A stretch of DNA of 34,085 nucleotides from Bacteroidales bacterium (GTDB lineage: Bacteria > Bacteroidota > Bacteroidia > Bacteroidales > UBA6680): the NCBI GenBank assembly GCA_016926405.1, contig JAFGOQ010000221.1, positions 1-34,085 of the forward strand, read 5' to 3'. Below are positions 1 to 8,075 of this stretch, in pieces. The notes under the pieces are model-generated. The model was not told the origin of the DNA, ran no database searches, and was given only the letters and a program-made list of their open reading frames with translations. Position 1 is the stretch's first letter; the number at the start of each line of letters is the position of its first letter. Both the position numbers and the translations under genes were made by a program.

Positions 1-2
1 AC

Positions 3-719
3 CCTTTATACTATAAAGACTTTTTTGAGAATTATGGCTTTCAAAATTATTTTAATCAATATTCGTATGAGCGTTTAGTTGAGAGTAATCTTAACCCACT
101 AATTATTGATAAAGCAAAACGTATTGAGGAATCGGGCGATTATCATTGTGAGAATCTATCTTTAAAGAATAAGAAGAAGTATGCTGCCGATTTTGCTGAA
201 ATTTACAATCAAGGATGGGCTAAATTTCCTGGTATAAAAAAGATGTCGTCACAACAAGTTGAGCTAATTATAAAATCGATATCACCAATTTTAGATCCAA
301 AGCTTACCTATTTTGCATATCATAAAAATCAACCCGTAGGGTTTTTTATTATGATTCCCGACATTAATAATATTGTTAAACGACTTAATGGAAAGATGAA
401 TCTTTTAGGGAAAATAAGGTTCTTCTTAATGATGAAATATTTTCTTAAACCTACAAAAGCTGTTGGTTTAATTTTTGGTATTGTACCTAAACATCAGGGT
501 AAAGGTTTGCATGGTTATTTGGTTAACGAATTTGCAAAGAATGTCTTCAATAATAAATTTCAGTATAAAACTATTGAGTTAAATTGGATTGGCGATTTCA
601 ACCCATCGATGATGAAGGTTTGTAATGAGATTGGTGCCAATATTATTAAAACACATGTTACTTATAGATTTTTAATAGATAAAAATATTGTGTTTTCGCG
701 CGCAAAGAAACTTAGCTAG
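3..719 (+). CDS. GNAT-family acetyltransferase, 5'-truncated by window edge
   Basis: The frame is open from base 3, so the gene begins outside the window; the ATG at 243 is internal. About 238 C-terminal residues are visible. The stretch near the left edge (PLYYKDFFENYGF) and the later GLIFGIVPKHQGKGLHGYL resemble the long, YghO-like GNAT proteins of roughly 370-380 residues common in Bacteroidota. HQGKGLHG is an acceptable acetyl-CoA-binding motif A (Q/R-x-x-G-x-G/A), followed by ELNWIGDFNPSMMKVCNEIGA, typical of the last GNAT helix. The substrate is unknown. The assignment to GNAT is likely from motif and fold order; the YghO-like label is from memory of the family. Confidence 0.75.
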   Translation, partial: PLYYKDFFENYGFQNYFNQYSYERLVESNLNPLIIDKAKRIEESGDYHCENLSLKNKKKYAADFAEIYNQGWAKFPGIKKMSSQQVELIIKSISPILDPKLTYFAYHKNQPVGFFIMIPDINNIVKRLNGKMNLLGKIRFFLMMKYFLKPTKAVGLIFGIVPKHQGKGLHGYLVNEFAKNVFNNKFQYKTIELNWIGDFNPSMMKVCNEIGANIIKTHVTYRFLIDKNIVFSRAKKLS

Positions 720-721
720 TT

Positions 722-729
722 TATCTTTG
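722..729 (+). promoter_or_regulatory. Candidate Bacteroidota -7 box TATCTTTG
   Basis: TATCTTTG matches the TAnnTTTG -7 consensus of the Bacteroidota primary sigma factor and lies 26 bases before the ATG at 756, just after the preceding stop codon. I see no clear -33 TTG at the usual spacing, so this is a weak call based on one box. Confidence 0.4.
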
Positions 730-755
730 TTGCAAACTATAAAACTAGTATTGCA

Positions 756-1334
756 ATGGATAAATTTGAATCAACTATTATAAGTCATGATGTAGCTAAT
801 AAGATTAGTGTTACAAGAATCATTTTGTCGTCGCTATTTATCTGGGCTGTTTTTAATATTTTAATATATAATCAGGTAGTACAAAAGTCGTCTGATAAAG
901 CACAGGTAGAGTCTGTTGTTTTTATTTCGACTTTAGTTTTTTTACTTATATCTGCTCTATTCCTTGTTTATCGTTTTAAAGGATACTTAAGAAAAGTTGG
1001 TAGGATAGTGATTTCTGAAGACGAGATTACTATTTCGTCGAAAGTGTTAGCTGATATACTTAAGGTTGACCAGGTAGACGATTTGATTTTAATTTACAGT
1101 CATTACAAAGTTCCATTGTTGCTTTTGCCAGGAAACAAGAATAGCATAGAATTTAAAAGAGATAACAAAAGATATAAGTTCGAATTTTTAATCCGTTCGA
1201 AAAAAGAGTACAATAAATTAGTCTCAATTGTTGAGTTGTGGTACAAAAATGGTATACAATTGCACGAAACCGATTCGCGTGGATACTCTCAATATCTTCT
1301 TAAGCCTGTTGAACCAGAAGAGTTAGAGGATTAA
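756..1334 (+). CDS. Two-TM membrane protein with cytosolic C-terminal domain, unknown function
   Basis: This 192-residue protein has two hydrophobic segments near the N-terminus (about residues 19-40 and 53-72). Between them is a short hydrophilic stretch, and after them a basic patch (YRFKGYLRKVGR). The remaining 115 residues are soluble and look beta-rich at first (RIVISEDEITISSK), then end in an acidic tail (EPEELED). The layout of two membrane helices followed by a small beta domain recalls YcxB/PH-like bacterial membrane proteins, but I cannot confirm a family. It lies 36 bp after the acetyltransferase gene and 62 bp before a secreted protein gene on the same strand. Existence of the gene is likely; its role is unknown. 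Confidence 0.6.
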   Translation: MDKFESTIISHDVANKISVTRIILSSLFIWAVFNILIYNQVVQKSSDKAQVESVVFISTLVFLLISALFLVYRFKGYLRKVGRIVISEDEITISSKVLADILKVDQVDDLILIYSHYKVPLLLLPGNKNSIEFKRDNKRYKFEFLIRSKKEYNKLVSIVELWYKNGIQLHETDSRGYSQYLLKPVEPEELED

Positions 1335-1396
1335 TTAGGGTATTCATTACGATCATTCATTTATTCTATCAATCATTTTTATTACTACTTGGGTTT

Positions 1397-3463
1397 ATGA
1401 AGAAATCATTTGTTATTATACTTTTTCTTAGTGTTGTATTTAGCAGCAAAGCACAGAAGGATATCTCTACAATATTGCGTTATTCAGATACTACTAGTTT
1501 TAATTTTACAAACGAGTGGCAATATTTATCGACAGATATTTATCTTTTTAATGCGCCTGAATTTTCGAAATTAATTAACGAGTTAAATGTTGGGTTGTAT
1601 GGTAAAAAGAGAAAACGCCGTAAAAGTAAAGTAGAAGAGGAGTGGCTCGAATATCTGTTTATTTCGGCCAAGCTTAAAAATGTTAGTTTCTTTGGTAATA
1701 AAGATATTACCTATCCGCTTTATAATTTTCAGGTTGAGACTGGCGGAAAAGATAAGAACCGAAAGTATGTAAATCATCAAATTGATCATATTCGTATTAT
1801 AGATAATTTGCCTCTTTATACTGCTCGCGATTATATTGATGCAGAGATTAGCGTTAAGGCTTTAACCGATAATAGTAGTAATATTATTCTTGGGCTTATT
1901 GCTCGTCAGTTGCAGAATATTGCTGGTATATCAAATCCTTCGAAAGCAATTTTATCTATTGTTGGCGAATTTGGGCACTTTATGGAGAATAGTTCTCAGA
2001 AGAAAGAGTATCAGTTTAGTTCTTCAATAAGACTTTTTGAGCAGAATAATTTTGATACCAGATTGCACTCGCTTAAAATATATGAGCTAAATACCGATAA
2101 TAGTTCTCCCGATAAGATTAACACAAAACCATTGGCTACCTTTTTTCGCGACAACGATAACCCTCAAATAAATCGCGATAAGTTAGATTCAATAATAAAC
2201 TATAAATCGTATCCAATATTAGTAGTTGCAAACTACAAATCGCTATATAAAATGGAAGAGGTTTCGGGCGATGAAATAACATTTGCATCAATTGAAAAAC
2301 GAAAATTGAAAATTGAAAGCGACTTCCGTAGTGGACTTATAAACACCGAAACATACCGACAAGAGACCGATTTTATTTCGTTTATCACCCAGTTTGCTCA
2401 TCTGAAAAGTAATTTAGAGATGTATAATCTGAATTATAAAACGGGTAATTCCGATGCTGTTTTCATGACTCTTTTTAATGTTCTTAAGTATTACCGTCAG
2501 CTTAACGAGCTGTTTAAGCAGATGGAATTTAAATACAAATCGAACAGTACTTATAAAACTGTTTTTAGAGCCGAGTATAAATCGATAATTGGCTTCGCTA
2601 ATATTTATTTAGAGAGCGATCATAACCTTAAATCGGGTAAAGAGATGATTAATACTCTTGCAATGTTAGAGTCAAATAAGCTCGATAAGGCCGATTCGGT
2701 AACTGTTGAAAATAACCTTCGTAATCTTCATTTTATCGATGCTTTCGATAAATCAATAGTTCAGAAGTCGGTTGCTGGTGAGTCTATTAATAAGTATGTT
2801 GAGGTGCTTGAGCAGCAGTATTATAATAAATATTTTAAGATTGATATCGATAAACTTGATGCAACAATAGCTCATCCTAGAAACAACAGTTATCGCGATA
2901 ATATTCAACATAAAATAGTTGTAACAAATTGTTTGTCGTGTCGCGAAAATGGTAAAAAGGCAATAGAAAAGTACAACAACAAATTAAGTGAATATCATAA
3001 AATTGTTATGTTGAAAAATGTTGATAGTCTTACTGTTTCAATAGAGAATAAGATGTTTGACATTTGGGATAAACGCGATTTGCTTCGCGAAAATTTCGGC
3101 AATTTACCTGCCGATAGTTTGCTTTCGGAAAGTACTAAACTTCTGAAGAAAAAATATCTTCAGGTTATTCGCGATGTCGACGATCTATCGGCCTTGTTAA
3201 AAATAAATGTCTCGGAAAAAGAAAATGTTATTATTGCCGAATACATTGTTAAGCTTGAGACTCTTCCTACTGATATAATGCAAAATATTGACTTTATTTG
3301 CACCAAAATGCCAGAAATGTGTCGTAAACAAGTTGTTGTTAAAAAAGATACTGTTAACTTAATTGACACTTTACTTGTTAATAAGAATGTTGATAGTTTA
3401 TTGGTTAACAAAAATATTGATAGTCTACAGATAGCTAATTTTGAAACACTAATTGTTAAGTAA
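1397..3463 (+). CDS. Exported 688-aa protein of unknown function
   Basis: The protein starts with a clear type I signal peptide (MKKSFVIILFLSVVFSSKAQ, cleavage probably after SKA), so it is exported across the inner membrane. I see no lipobox, no transmembrane segment after the signal and no type IX sorting domain at the C-terminus. A strongly basic patch (GKKRKRRKSK) lies near residues 69-78, and a CLSC pair lies in the last third. The middle is mostly alpha-helical in appearance. The C-terminus carries a duplicated nine-residue unit (residues 660-677, LVNKN[VI]DSL). I do not recognise a family. It precedes the SLOG/sdaA pair by only 17 bp and may be co-transcribed with it. Confidence 0.7.
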   Translation: MKKSFVIILFLSVVFSSKAQKDISTILRYSDTTSFNFTNEWQYLSTDIYLFNAPEFSKLINELNVGLYGKKRKRRKSKVEEEWLEYLFISAKLKNVSFFGNKDITYPLYNFQVETGGKDKNRKYVNHQIDHIRIIDNLPLYTARDYIDAEISVKALTDNSSNIILGLIARQLQNIAGISNPSKAILSIVGEFGHFMENSSQKKEYQFSSSIRLFEQNNFDTRLHSLKIYELNTDNSSPDKINTKPLATFFRDNDNPQINRDKLDSIINYKSYPILVVANYKSLYKMEEVSGDEITFASIEKRKLKIESDFRSGLINTETYRQETDFISFITQFAHLKSNLEMYNLNYKTGNSDAVFMTLFNVLKYYRQLNELFKQMEFKYKSNSTYKTVFRAEYKSIIGFANIYLESDHNLKSGKEMINTLAMLESNKLDKADSVTVENNLRNLHFIDAFDKSIVQKSVAGESINKYVEVLEQQYYNKYFKIDIDKLDATIAHPRNNSYRDNIQHKIVVTNCLSCRENGKKAIEKYNNKLSEYHKIVMLKNVDSLTVSIENKMFDIWDKRDLLRENFGNLPADSLLSESTKLLKKKYLQVIRDVDDLSALLKINVSEKENVIIAEYIVKLETLPTDIMQNIDFICTKMPEMCRKQVVVKKDTVNLIDTLLVNKNVDSLLVNKNIDSLQIANFETLIVK
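3374..3427 (+). repeat. 27-bp in-frame tandem duplication
   Basis: Two adjacent 27-bp units encode LVNKNVDSL and LVNKNIDSL near the C-terminus of the exported 688-aa protein. A degenerate earlier unit (NLIDTL) precedes them. Synonymous differences between the units show the duplication is not brand new. Confidence 0.7.
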
Positions 3464-3480
3464 ACCTTTTAATAGTAGTT

Positions 3481-3987
3481 ATGGAAAATAGAGACTCTTT
3501 AAGAATATGTGTTCTTGGTTACGGAGTAAACGTTTCCGAAAAAAATAAAGAGTTAGCTAAAGAGGCTGGCAAATATATAGCCGAGGCTGGATTTGTTACT
3601 GTAGTTGGTAATTTACAGGGAACTTTCTTTGAGGCCTTAAATGGTGCAAATAGTAATAATGGTAAAACATCGTTAATTCTTTCTAAAGATATCACATCTG
3701 AACCGCCTGTTTATTGTACCGATATATTATTTGTTGACAACGAACAGGCTAAACATTTACAAATGGCTAAAACATGTTGGGCTACTATTATTATTGGAGG
3801 TGGTGAAGGTTCACGTGATGTTGTTAACTTAATGATTGATCAGGGGTGCAAAATTGTTGCAATTTCTGGTTCAGGTGGTATTGCCGATAGTTTACTTTCA
3901 GATAAAATATATAGAACATCGTCGGTTTCCGATGGTGTAAATTGGATTAAAGAAATATGTTATGCAGTCGATAAAAACAATTTTTAA
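3481..3987 (+). CDS. SLOG/LOG-like Rossmann nucleotide-binding protein (TIGR00725 type)
   Basis: This 168-residue protein has the order expected of the SLOG superfamily, which includes cytokinin-activating LOG and 'possible lysine decarboxylase' proteins. It has an N-terminal strand RICVLGYGVNVSEKN, a helix with KEAGKYIAEAGFVTVVGNLQGT, and a glycine-rich loop IIIGGGEGSRDVVNLM at about residues 116-131 in the place of the PGGxGTxxE motif of LOG. The loop lacks that exact motif, so LOG phosphoribohydrolase activity cannot be assumed. Its final 26 bases overlap the start of sdaA in another frame, so the two are probably translationally coupled. A nucleotide ligand is inferred from the fold; the true substrate is unknown. 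Confidence 0.7.
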   Translation: MENRDSLRICVLGYGVNVSEKNKELAKEAGKYIAEAGFVTVVGNLQGTFFEALNGANSNNGKTSLILSKDITSEPPVYCTDILFVDNEQAKHLQMAKTCWATIIIGGGEGSRDVVNLMIDQGCKIVAISGSGGIADSLLSDKIYRTSSVSDGVNWIKEICYAVDKNNF

Positions 3988-5167
3988 AGTAGGTTTAGGT
4001 CCTTCTAGTTCTCATACAATAGGTCCGGGTAGAGCAGCAGAGATGTTTTTAGAGAAGCATCCTTCTGTTAAAAAGTTTAGAGTTACTCTTTATGGTAGCT
4101 TGGCTGCAACAGGTAAAGGTCATAATACCGACAAGGCCATAGAGAAGATTCTAAAATCGGATGTTGAAATTGTTTGGAAAGAAGATATAGAGCTACCAAT
4201 GCATCCTAATGGAATGCTGTTTGAAGCTTTCGACGATAACAATAAAGTAATTGATAGTTGGGAAGTTTATAGTGTTGGTGGTGGTGCTTTAAAAGATACT
4301 TTAAACACTTTTCAAGATTCGCCAGATATTTATCCAATGACAACTATGAACGATATTCTTAACTGGTGTAAAACCGAAGGACGATCGTTTTGGGAATATG
4401 TTGAGAAAGTTGAAGGACCTGAAATTTGGGATTTTCTTGCCGATATATGGAAAATTATGCAAGAGACAATTGAAACAGGACTCGACAACGAAGGTGTTCT
4501 TCCTGGCCCTTTGCGTGTAATTCGTAAAGCTTCGTCGTATCATACAAAAGCCAATATGGCCGCTTTTGATATAAAAACCAAAGGAACAATTTTCTCGTAT
4601 GCCCTAGCTGTTGCCGAAGAGAATGCTAATGGTGGTAGAATTGTTACCGCTCCTACATGTGGCGCTTCGGGTGTGTTACCTGCGGCTCTATATTTTGCAT
4701 ACAAAAACCAAGGTATTAGCGAATCGCGAATACTTAGAGCTTTGGCTATTGCTGGTCTTATTGGTGCTTTGGTAAAGACAAACGCTTCAATATCGGGTGC
4801 CGAAGTAGGTTGCCAAGGCGAGATTGGTACAGCTTGTTCTATGGCTTCCGGTGCTATGGCTTATTTGCTTGGCGGTACTCCTGCTCAGGTTGAATATGCT
4901 GCCGAAATGGGTATTGAGCATTATTTAGGTCTTACCTGCGATCCAATTTTAGGGTATGTTCAGATTCCTTGTATTGAGCGAAATGCTTTTGCTGCCGATA
5001 AGGCTCGCGAGAGTGCTATATTTGCATTCTTCTCCGATGGTGCTCATAAAATCCCTTTCGATCAGGTGGTTCAAACAATGCTTGAAACAGGGCGCGATAT
5101 GCAATCCAATTATCGTGAGACAAGTAAAGGTGGGTTAGCCAGAACTTGGAAACCTCTGTTACCATAG
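3962..5167 (+). CDS. sdaA: L-serine ammonia-lyase (iron-sulfur L-serine dehydratase), single chain
   Basis: It deaminates L-serine to pyruvate and ammonia with a [4Fe-4S] cluster in the cytoplasm. The 401-residue chain fuses the beta and alpha parts found separately in Gram-positive SdaAB. The N-terminal signature GPSSSHTIGP is at residues 13-22. Candidate cluster and active-site cysteines occur in PTCGASG (Cys233), CQGEIGTACSM and TCDPILGYVQIPC. The start at 3962 leaves 12 residues before GPSSSHT, as usual for the family, even though it overlaps the upstream SLOG gene by 26 bp. The expected C-terminal portion of the family is present and ends at GLARTW. Oxygen-sensitive cluster chemistry suits an anaerobic or microaerobic life, but that is inference. 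Confidence 0.93.
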   Translation: MQSIKTIFKVGLGPSSSHTIGPGRAAEMFLEKHPSVKKFRVTLYGSLAATGKGHNTDKAIEKILKSDVEIVWKEDIELPMHPNGMLFEAFDDNNKVIDSWEVYSVGGGALKDTLNTFQDSPDIYPMTTMNDILNWCKTEGRSFWEYVEKVEGPEIWDFLADIWKIMQETIETGLDNEGVLPGPLRVIRKASSYHTKANMAAFDIKTKGTIFSYALAVAEENANGGRIVTAPTCGASGVLPAALYFAYKNQGISESRILRALAIAGLIGALVKTNASISGAEVGCQGEIGTACSMASGAMAYLLGGTPAQVEYAAEMGIEHYLGLTCDPILGYVQIPCIERNAFAADKARESAIFAFFSDGAHKIPFDQVVQTMLETGRDMQSNYRETSKGGLARTWKPLLP

Positions 5168-5179
5168 ATAATAAATAAT

Positions 5180-5268
5180 GATGGTGTCCAAAAAAATATT
5201 TCAATTGTCATCCTGAGCGGAGTAGAAGTATGACAATTGAATAGCAATCTTTTTTTTTGGACACCATC
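5180..5268. repeat. 89-bp palindromic intergenic element
   Basis: The outer arms GATGGTGTCC (5180-5189) and GGACACCATC (5259-5268) are perfect inverted copies extended by A/T runs. An inner pair TTCAATTGTCA / TGACAATTGAA brackets a core CCTGAGCGGAGTAGAAG. The core plus its left arm (5199-5228) recurs with three mismatches at 7950-7979, so this is a dispersed repeat rather than only a terminator. It lies between sdaA and the next gene and could fold into a long hairpin in the transcript. Confidence 0.8.
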
Positions 5269-5283
5269 GCAAAACAGATAGTA

Positions 5284-5901
5284 ATGACTAAAAAAATTTA
5301 TTTCTGTATTCTCTTTTTATTTGCCTTAGTTGCTTTACATGCAAACAATAATACCATAGCTAGGCTGGCAAATAAAATCGAAAAAGATTCAACCATTATT
5401 CAATTCTCTGAGTCAATAAAGGCTTTTAGTAATATTCAACCATTGGTTAAAAACAATTGGTTAGTTGAGTATTATATTGCTTTTGGTAATGTGCAAATTG
5501 CTATGCTATCAGATGAAAAGAAACAGATAATAGATTTTTTACATAAGTCTACTACACATATTAATATTGCCGATTCGTTATCGCCAAACAACTCCGAAAT
5601 ACTATCTGTAAAAGCTTTTATAGCGCAGGTGACAATAAAAACTAACAAGCTTAAAGCTTTAAAAATGTCGCGCTTGGCCGATAATTATTTAGATACGGCT
5701 TTAATGATAAATCCAAATAACCCACGAGCAATGTTTTTAAAAGGACAAAATTTGTTCTATACTCCAAAAGCTGTTGGCGGTGGGAACAAAAAGGCGTTGC
5801 CCTTTTTTATTAAGGCTCGCGAATTATTTAAAAACAACACCAATTTTCCTAAATGGGGTGCCAGTCAAAACCTCGATCAGATAAAAATATGCAGCAAATA
5901 A
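5284..5901 (+). CDS. Small exported TPR-like protein
   Basis: The start at 5284 gives a clean signal peptide (MTKKIYFCILFLFALVALHA); an in-frame TTG at 5257 would place the start inside the palindromic repeat and is rejected. The mature protein of about 185 residues is helical. Its C-terminal half reads like tetratricopeptide repeats: ADNYLDTALMINPNNPRAMF is followed by GQNLFYTPKAVGGGNKKALP, which contains a glycine-rich insertion. Similar short periplasmic TPR proteins are common in Bacteroidota and have no defined role. Its 3' end overlaps the HAD hydrolase gene by 13 bp, so the two are probably co-translated. Confidence 0.7.
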   Translation: MTKKIYFCILFLFALVALHANNNTIARLANKIEKDSTIIQFSESIKAFSNIQPLVKNNWLVEYYIAFGNVQIAMLSDEKKQIIDFLHKSTTHINIADSLSPNNSEILSVKAFIAQVTIKTNKLKALKMSRLADNYLDTALMINPNNPRAMFLKGQNLFYTPKAVGGGNKKALPFFIKARELFKNNTNFPKWGASQNLDQIKICSK

Positions 5902-6533
5902 AAAATGTTATTTGGGACTGGAATGGCACTATTTTAAACGACATAGAGCTTTGTATTAATTGTATAAATGTTGTTTTACGAGAGCGTAATATTCCTGAGC
6001 TTACCTACGAACGCTATATCGAAATTTTTGGATTCCCTGTTAAGGATTATTACGAGCGTGCTGGATTAAATTTTGCCAACGAACCTTTTGAGATTCCTGC
6101 CAAGCAGTTTATCGATCTGTACCATAACAACTGGAGTAGCTGTTCGGTTTTTACCGATGCTACAAAGGCGCTTAAACATTTTCAAGATAAAGGTATTAAG
6201 CAGTTTGTTTTGTCGGCCATGGAACATAATGCGTTGCAAAAGCAGACCAACCATTTTGGTGTTGATGGTTATTTTAACCACATTCAGGGTATCGATAATC
6301 ATTTTGCCGAAAGCAAACTGCAAACAGGTAAAAATCTTATGCAGCAATTTAATATTAATGCACAAGAGACTCTTTTTATTGGCGATACAACACACGATTT
6401 TGAAGTTGCACAGCAACTAGGTGTGCAATGTGTGTTAGTGGCTAAAGGACATCAGAACTTTAATATATTAAAAAGAGCAACAACTAATGTGTATAAGTCG
6501 TTGCTCGATTTTATTTATGATGAGTTAAATTAA
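5889..6533 (+). CDS. HAD-superfamily hydrolase (phosphoglycolate phosphatase-like)
   Basis: This is a cytoplasmic phosphatase-type protein of 214 residues. Motif I is DWNGT at residues 10-14, motif II is the Ser in FVLSAMEHN, motif III is a Lys in AESKLQTGK and motif IV is FIGDTTHDFEVA. A helical cap lies between motifs I and II, as in the Gph/beta-phosphoglucomutase group. Motif I has Asn where the general acid/base Asp usually sits (DxN rather than DxD). I have seen this variant in many Bacteroidota HAD proteins, but it makes ordinary phosphatase activity uncertain. I chose the ATG at 5889; an upstream in-frame ATG at 5853 lies inside the preceding gene and adds a non-homologous-looking extension. 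Confidence 0.8.
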   Translation: MQQIKNVIWDWNGTILNDIELCINCINVVLRERNIPELTYERYIEIFGFPVKDYYERAGLNFANEPFEIPAKQFIDLYHNNWSSCSVFTDATKALKHFQDKGIKQFVLSAMEHNALQKQTNHFGVDGYFNHIQGIDNHFAESKLQTGKNLMQQFNINAQETLFIGDTTHDFEVAQQLGVQCVLVAKGHQNFNILKRATTNVYKSLLDFIYDELN

Positions 6534-6550
6534 CTTCTGTAATATCTCTT

Positions 6551-7840
6551 TTATCGCTTGTCGACAAAAGTAATAGGTTTGCGACTCATTTCCGGAAACT
6601 GTCGTTTGTAAATTTCGCTAATACTGTCGAATTTTACTGTTGGTGCAACACGCAGCTTGGCTCTAAAATGGTCTTTAATTTTCTTTTCGAATTGCTCCGA
6701 GGTGTTTTTACTTCCTATGTGAATTAAAATATCGTCGGTGCCAATGTTGTTTGTCGAAACCTCTACAATGTAATTCTCAATCTCTTCAAAATCGTTAAGT
6801 AAATCGTATAACGATGGTGGATAAAGGGTTGTTCCTTTATATTTTATCATCTGTTTTTTGCGGCCAATAACCGGTCCTAAGCGCATAGTGTTTCTGCCAC
6901 ATTCACACTTTTCGGTATAGTGATAACAAATGTCGCCCGTTTTAAAACGTAACAGTGGCATTGCCTCAACACCAATAGTTGTTATTGTAACCTCGCCAGG
7001 TTCGCCTTCGGCAACAGGCATGTCGTTATCGTCTAAAAATTCAACAATAATCATCTCGGGATGATGGTGCCCGCCTTTGCCCTGTCCGCATTCGGTAAAG
7101 GCCGTTCCCATTTCGGTAGAGGCGTATGTTGAGTATAGTTTAATATCCCACTTCTCGCGAATTTTCTGCCCTAAAGTGTTAAGTTCAAGGTTTGCATTTC
7201 GCATCGACTCGCCAATACAGATAGCCTTTTTAATAGAGCTGTTTTTATAATCGATGCCATTTTTCTCGGCATAATCAATTAGCTTAAGCAAAAACGAAGG
7301 AACGGTAATAAAGGCGTTTGGTTTAATTCGTTCAATGGTATCAAACTGTAATCCTGGGTTACCTGGACCCACGCGAACAATACCTCCGCCAAGTTTTCTT
7401 ATGCCTGCGTAATATGCCATTCCTGCCATAAATCGTCTGTCCATAGTTACCATAAGCTGGTAAATATCGTCGTTTGTTCCGTCGGCACAAGCAAACGATA
7501 TGTACTCGTTGTAAGCTAATCGTTCGATGTCTTTGTCGGTTAAGGCAAAAGTTACAGGATCGCCCAAAGTACCCGATGTTGTTGTATAGTCTACAACTTT
7601 ACCTTTGTCAACACATAAAAAGTCCATATTGCGTGCTTGCAAATCGTCTTTTGTGGTTGTTGGTATCTTTGTTAAATCTTCGAGAGTTTTAATATCGCGA
7701 GTATTGATATTGTGTTTCTCGAAAAGGTTTTGATAAAACTTCGAGTGATTTTTAAGGTAAACCAATAGTTCCGAAAGCCTATCTTCCTGATAAGCTTTTA
7801 TATCTTTTGTTGACTGAGTCTCTATTTCGGGTATAAACAT
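6551..7840 (-). CDS. PaaK-family phenylacetate-CoA ligase-like adenylate-forming enzyme
   Basis: Members of this ANL-superfamily branch activate an aromatic or other carboxylate as its adenylate and transfer it to CoA. The 429 residues match the usual PaaK length (about 430). The P-loop-like motif is YTTTSGTLGDP (about residues 84-94), the aromatic/adenine-binding motif is YASTEMG, and LRFKTGDI holds the conserved Asp. The small C-terminal domain follows GRKKQMIKYKG. A Cys pair (CECGR) near residue 310 may help bind metal or structure a loop, as in some PaaK proteins. It is a lone gene convergent with the HAD gene (17 bp apart). The substrate cannot be read from the sequence; phenylacetate or another aryl acid are options. 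Confidence 0.8.
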   Translation of the reverse strand: MFIPEIETQSTKDIKAYQEDRLSELLVYLKNHSKFYQNLFEKHNINTRDIKTLEDLTKIPTTTKDDLQARNMDFLCVDKGKVVDYTTTSGTLGDPVTFALTDKDIERLAYNEYISFACADGTNDDIYQLMVTMDRRFMAGMAYYAGIRKLGGGIVRVGPGNPGLQFDTIERIKPNAFITVPSFLLKLIDYAEKNGIDYKNSSIKKAICIGESMRNANLELNTLGQKIREKWDIKLYSTYASTEMGTAFTECGQGKGGHHHPEMIIVEFLDDNDMPVAEGEPGEVTITTIGVEAMPLLRFKTGDICYHYTEKCECGRNTMRLGPVIGRKKQMIKYKGTTLYPPSLYDLLNDFEEIENYIVEVSTNNIGTDDILIHIGSKNTSEQFEKKIKDHFRAKLRVAPTVKFDSISEIYKRQFPEMSRKPITFVDKR

Positions 7841-7949
7841 TTATGATAAATTTTAAAAGCGCATAAAGTTAAAAATATATTAGGTTGGTTTTTGTTGATG
7901 TTGTAAAAATGTGTCACCCAAAAAGAATGAGAATGTTATAAAAACTCTA

Positions 7950-7979
7950 TTTCAATTGACATCTTGAACGGAGTAGAAG
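7950..7979 (+). repeat. Second copy of the CAATTG...CGGAGTAGAAG dispersed repeat
   Basis: This 30-bp stretch matches 5199-5228 at 27 positions. It lies between two genes transcribed from the minus strand and is flanked by a short inverted repeat, GAGAAT (7929-7934) and ATTCTC (7981-7986). The long outer arms of the first copy are absent. Confidence 0.75.
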
Positions 7980-8039
7980 GATTCTCTTATTTAATATAGA
8001 ATGTTACTAATGCACTCAACTTAACAAATGATGAAAAAA

Positions 8040-8075
8040 AAGCTCCCACAGCTACAGCTATATTAGTTTACCGAT
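8040..8075. repeat. Left half of an imperfect inverted repeat pair
   Basis: The segment begins AAGCTCCCACAGCTACAGCT and covers the stop codon and last codons of the 245-aa gene. Read on the minus strand it matches 9523-9565 on the plus strand in ATCGGTA, ACTAA, TATAGC, TAGCT and GTGGGAGCTT, with small gaps. On the minus strand it runs into eight T residues, so it may also act as the gene's terminator, although I see only weak hairpin potential. Confidence 0.55.

Noticed and set aside
5257-5283. TTG start for the exported TPR-like protein
   Set aside because: It would place the start inside the palindromic repeat and put nine polar residues before an otherwise perfect signal peptide that begins at the ATG at 5284.
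6551-7840. PaaK-like ligase as the aryl-acid-activating enzyme of the lipid module
   Set aside because: It lies 17 kb away on the other strand as a lone gene; the functional link would be speculation.
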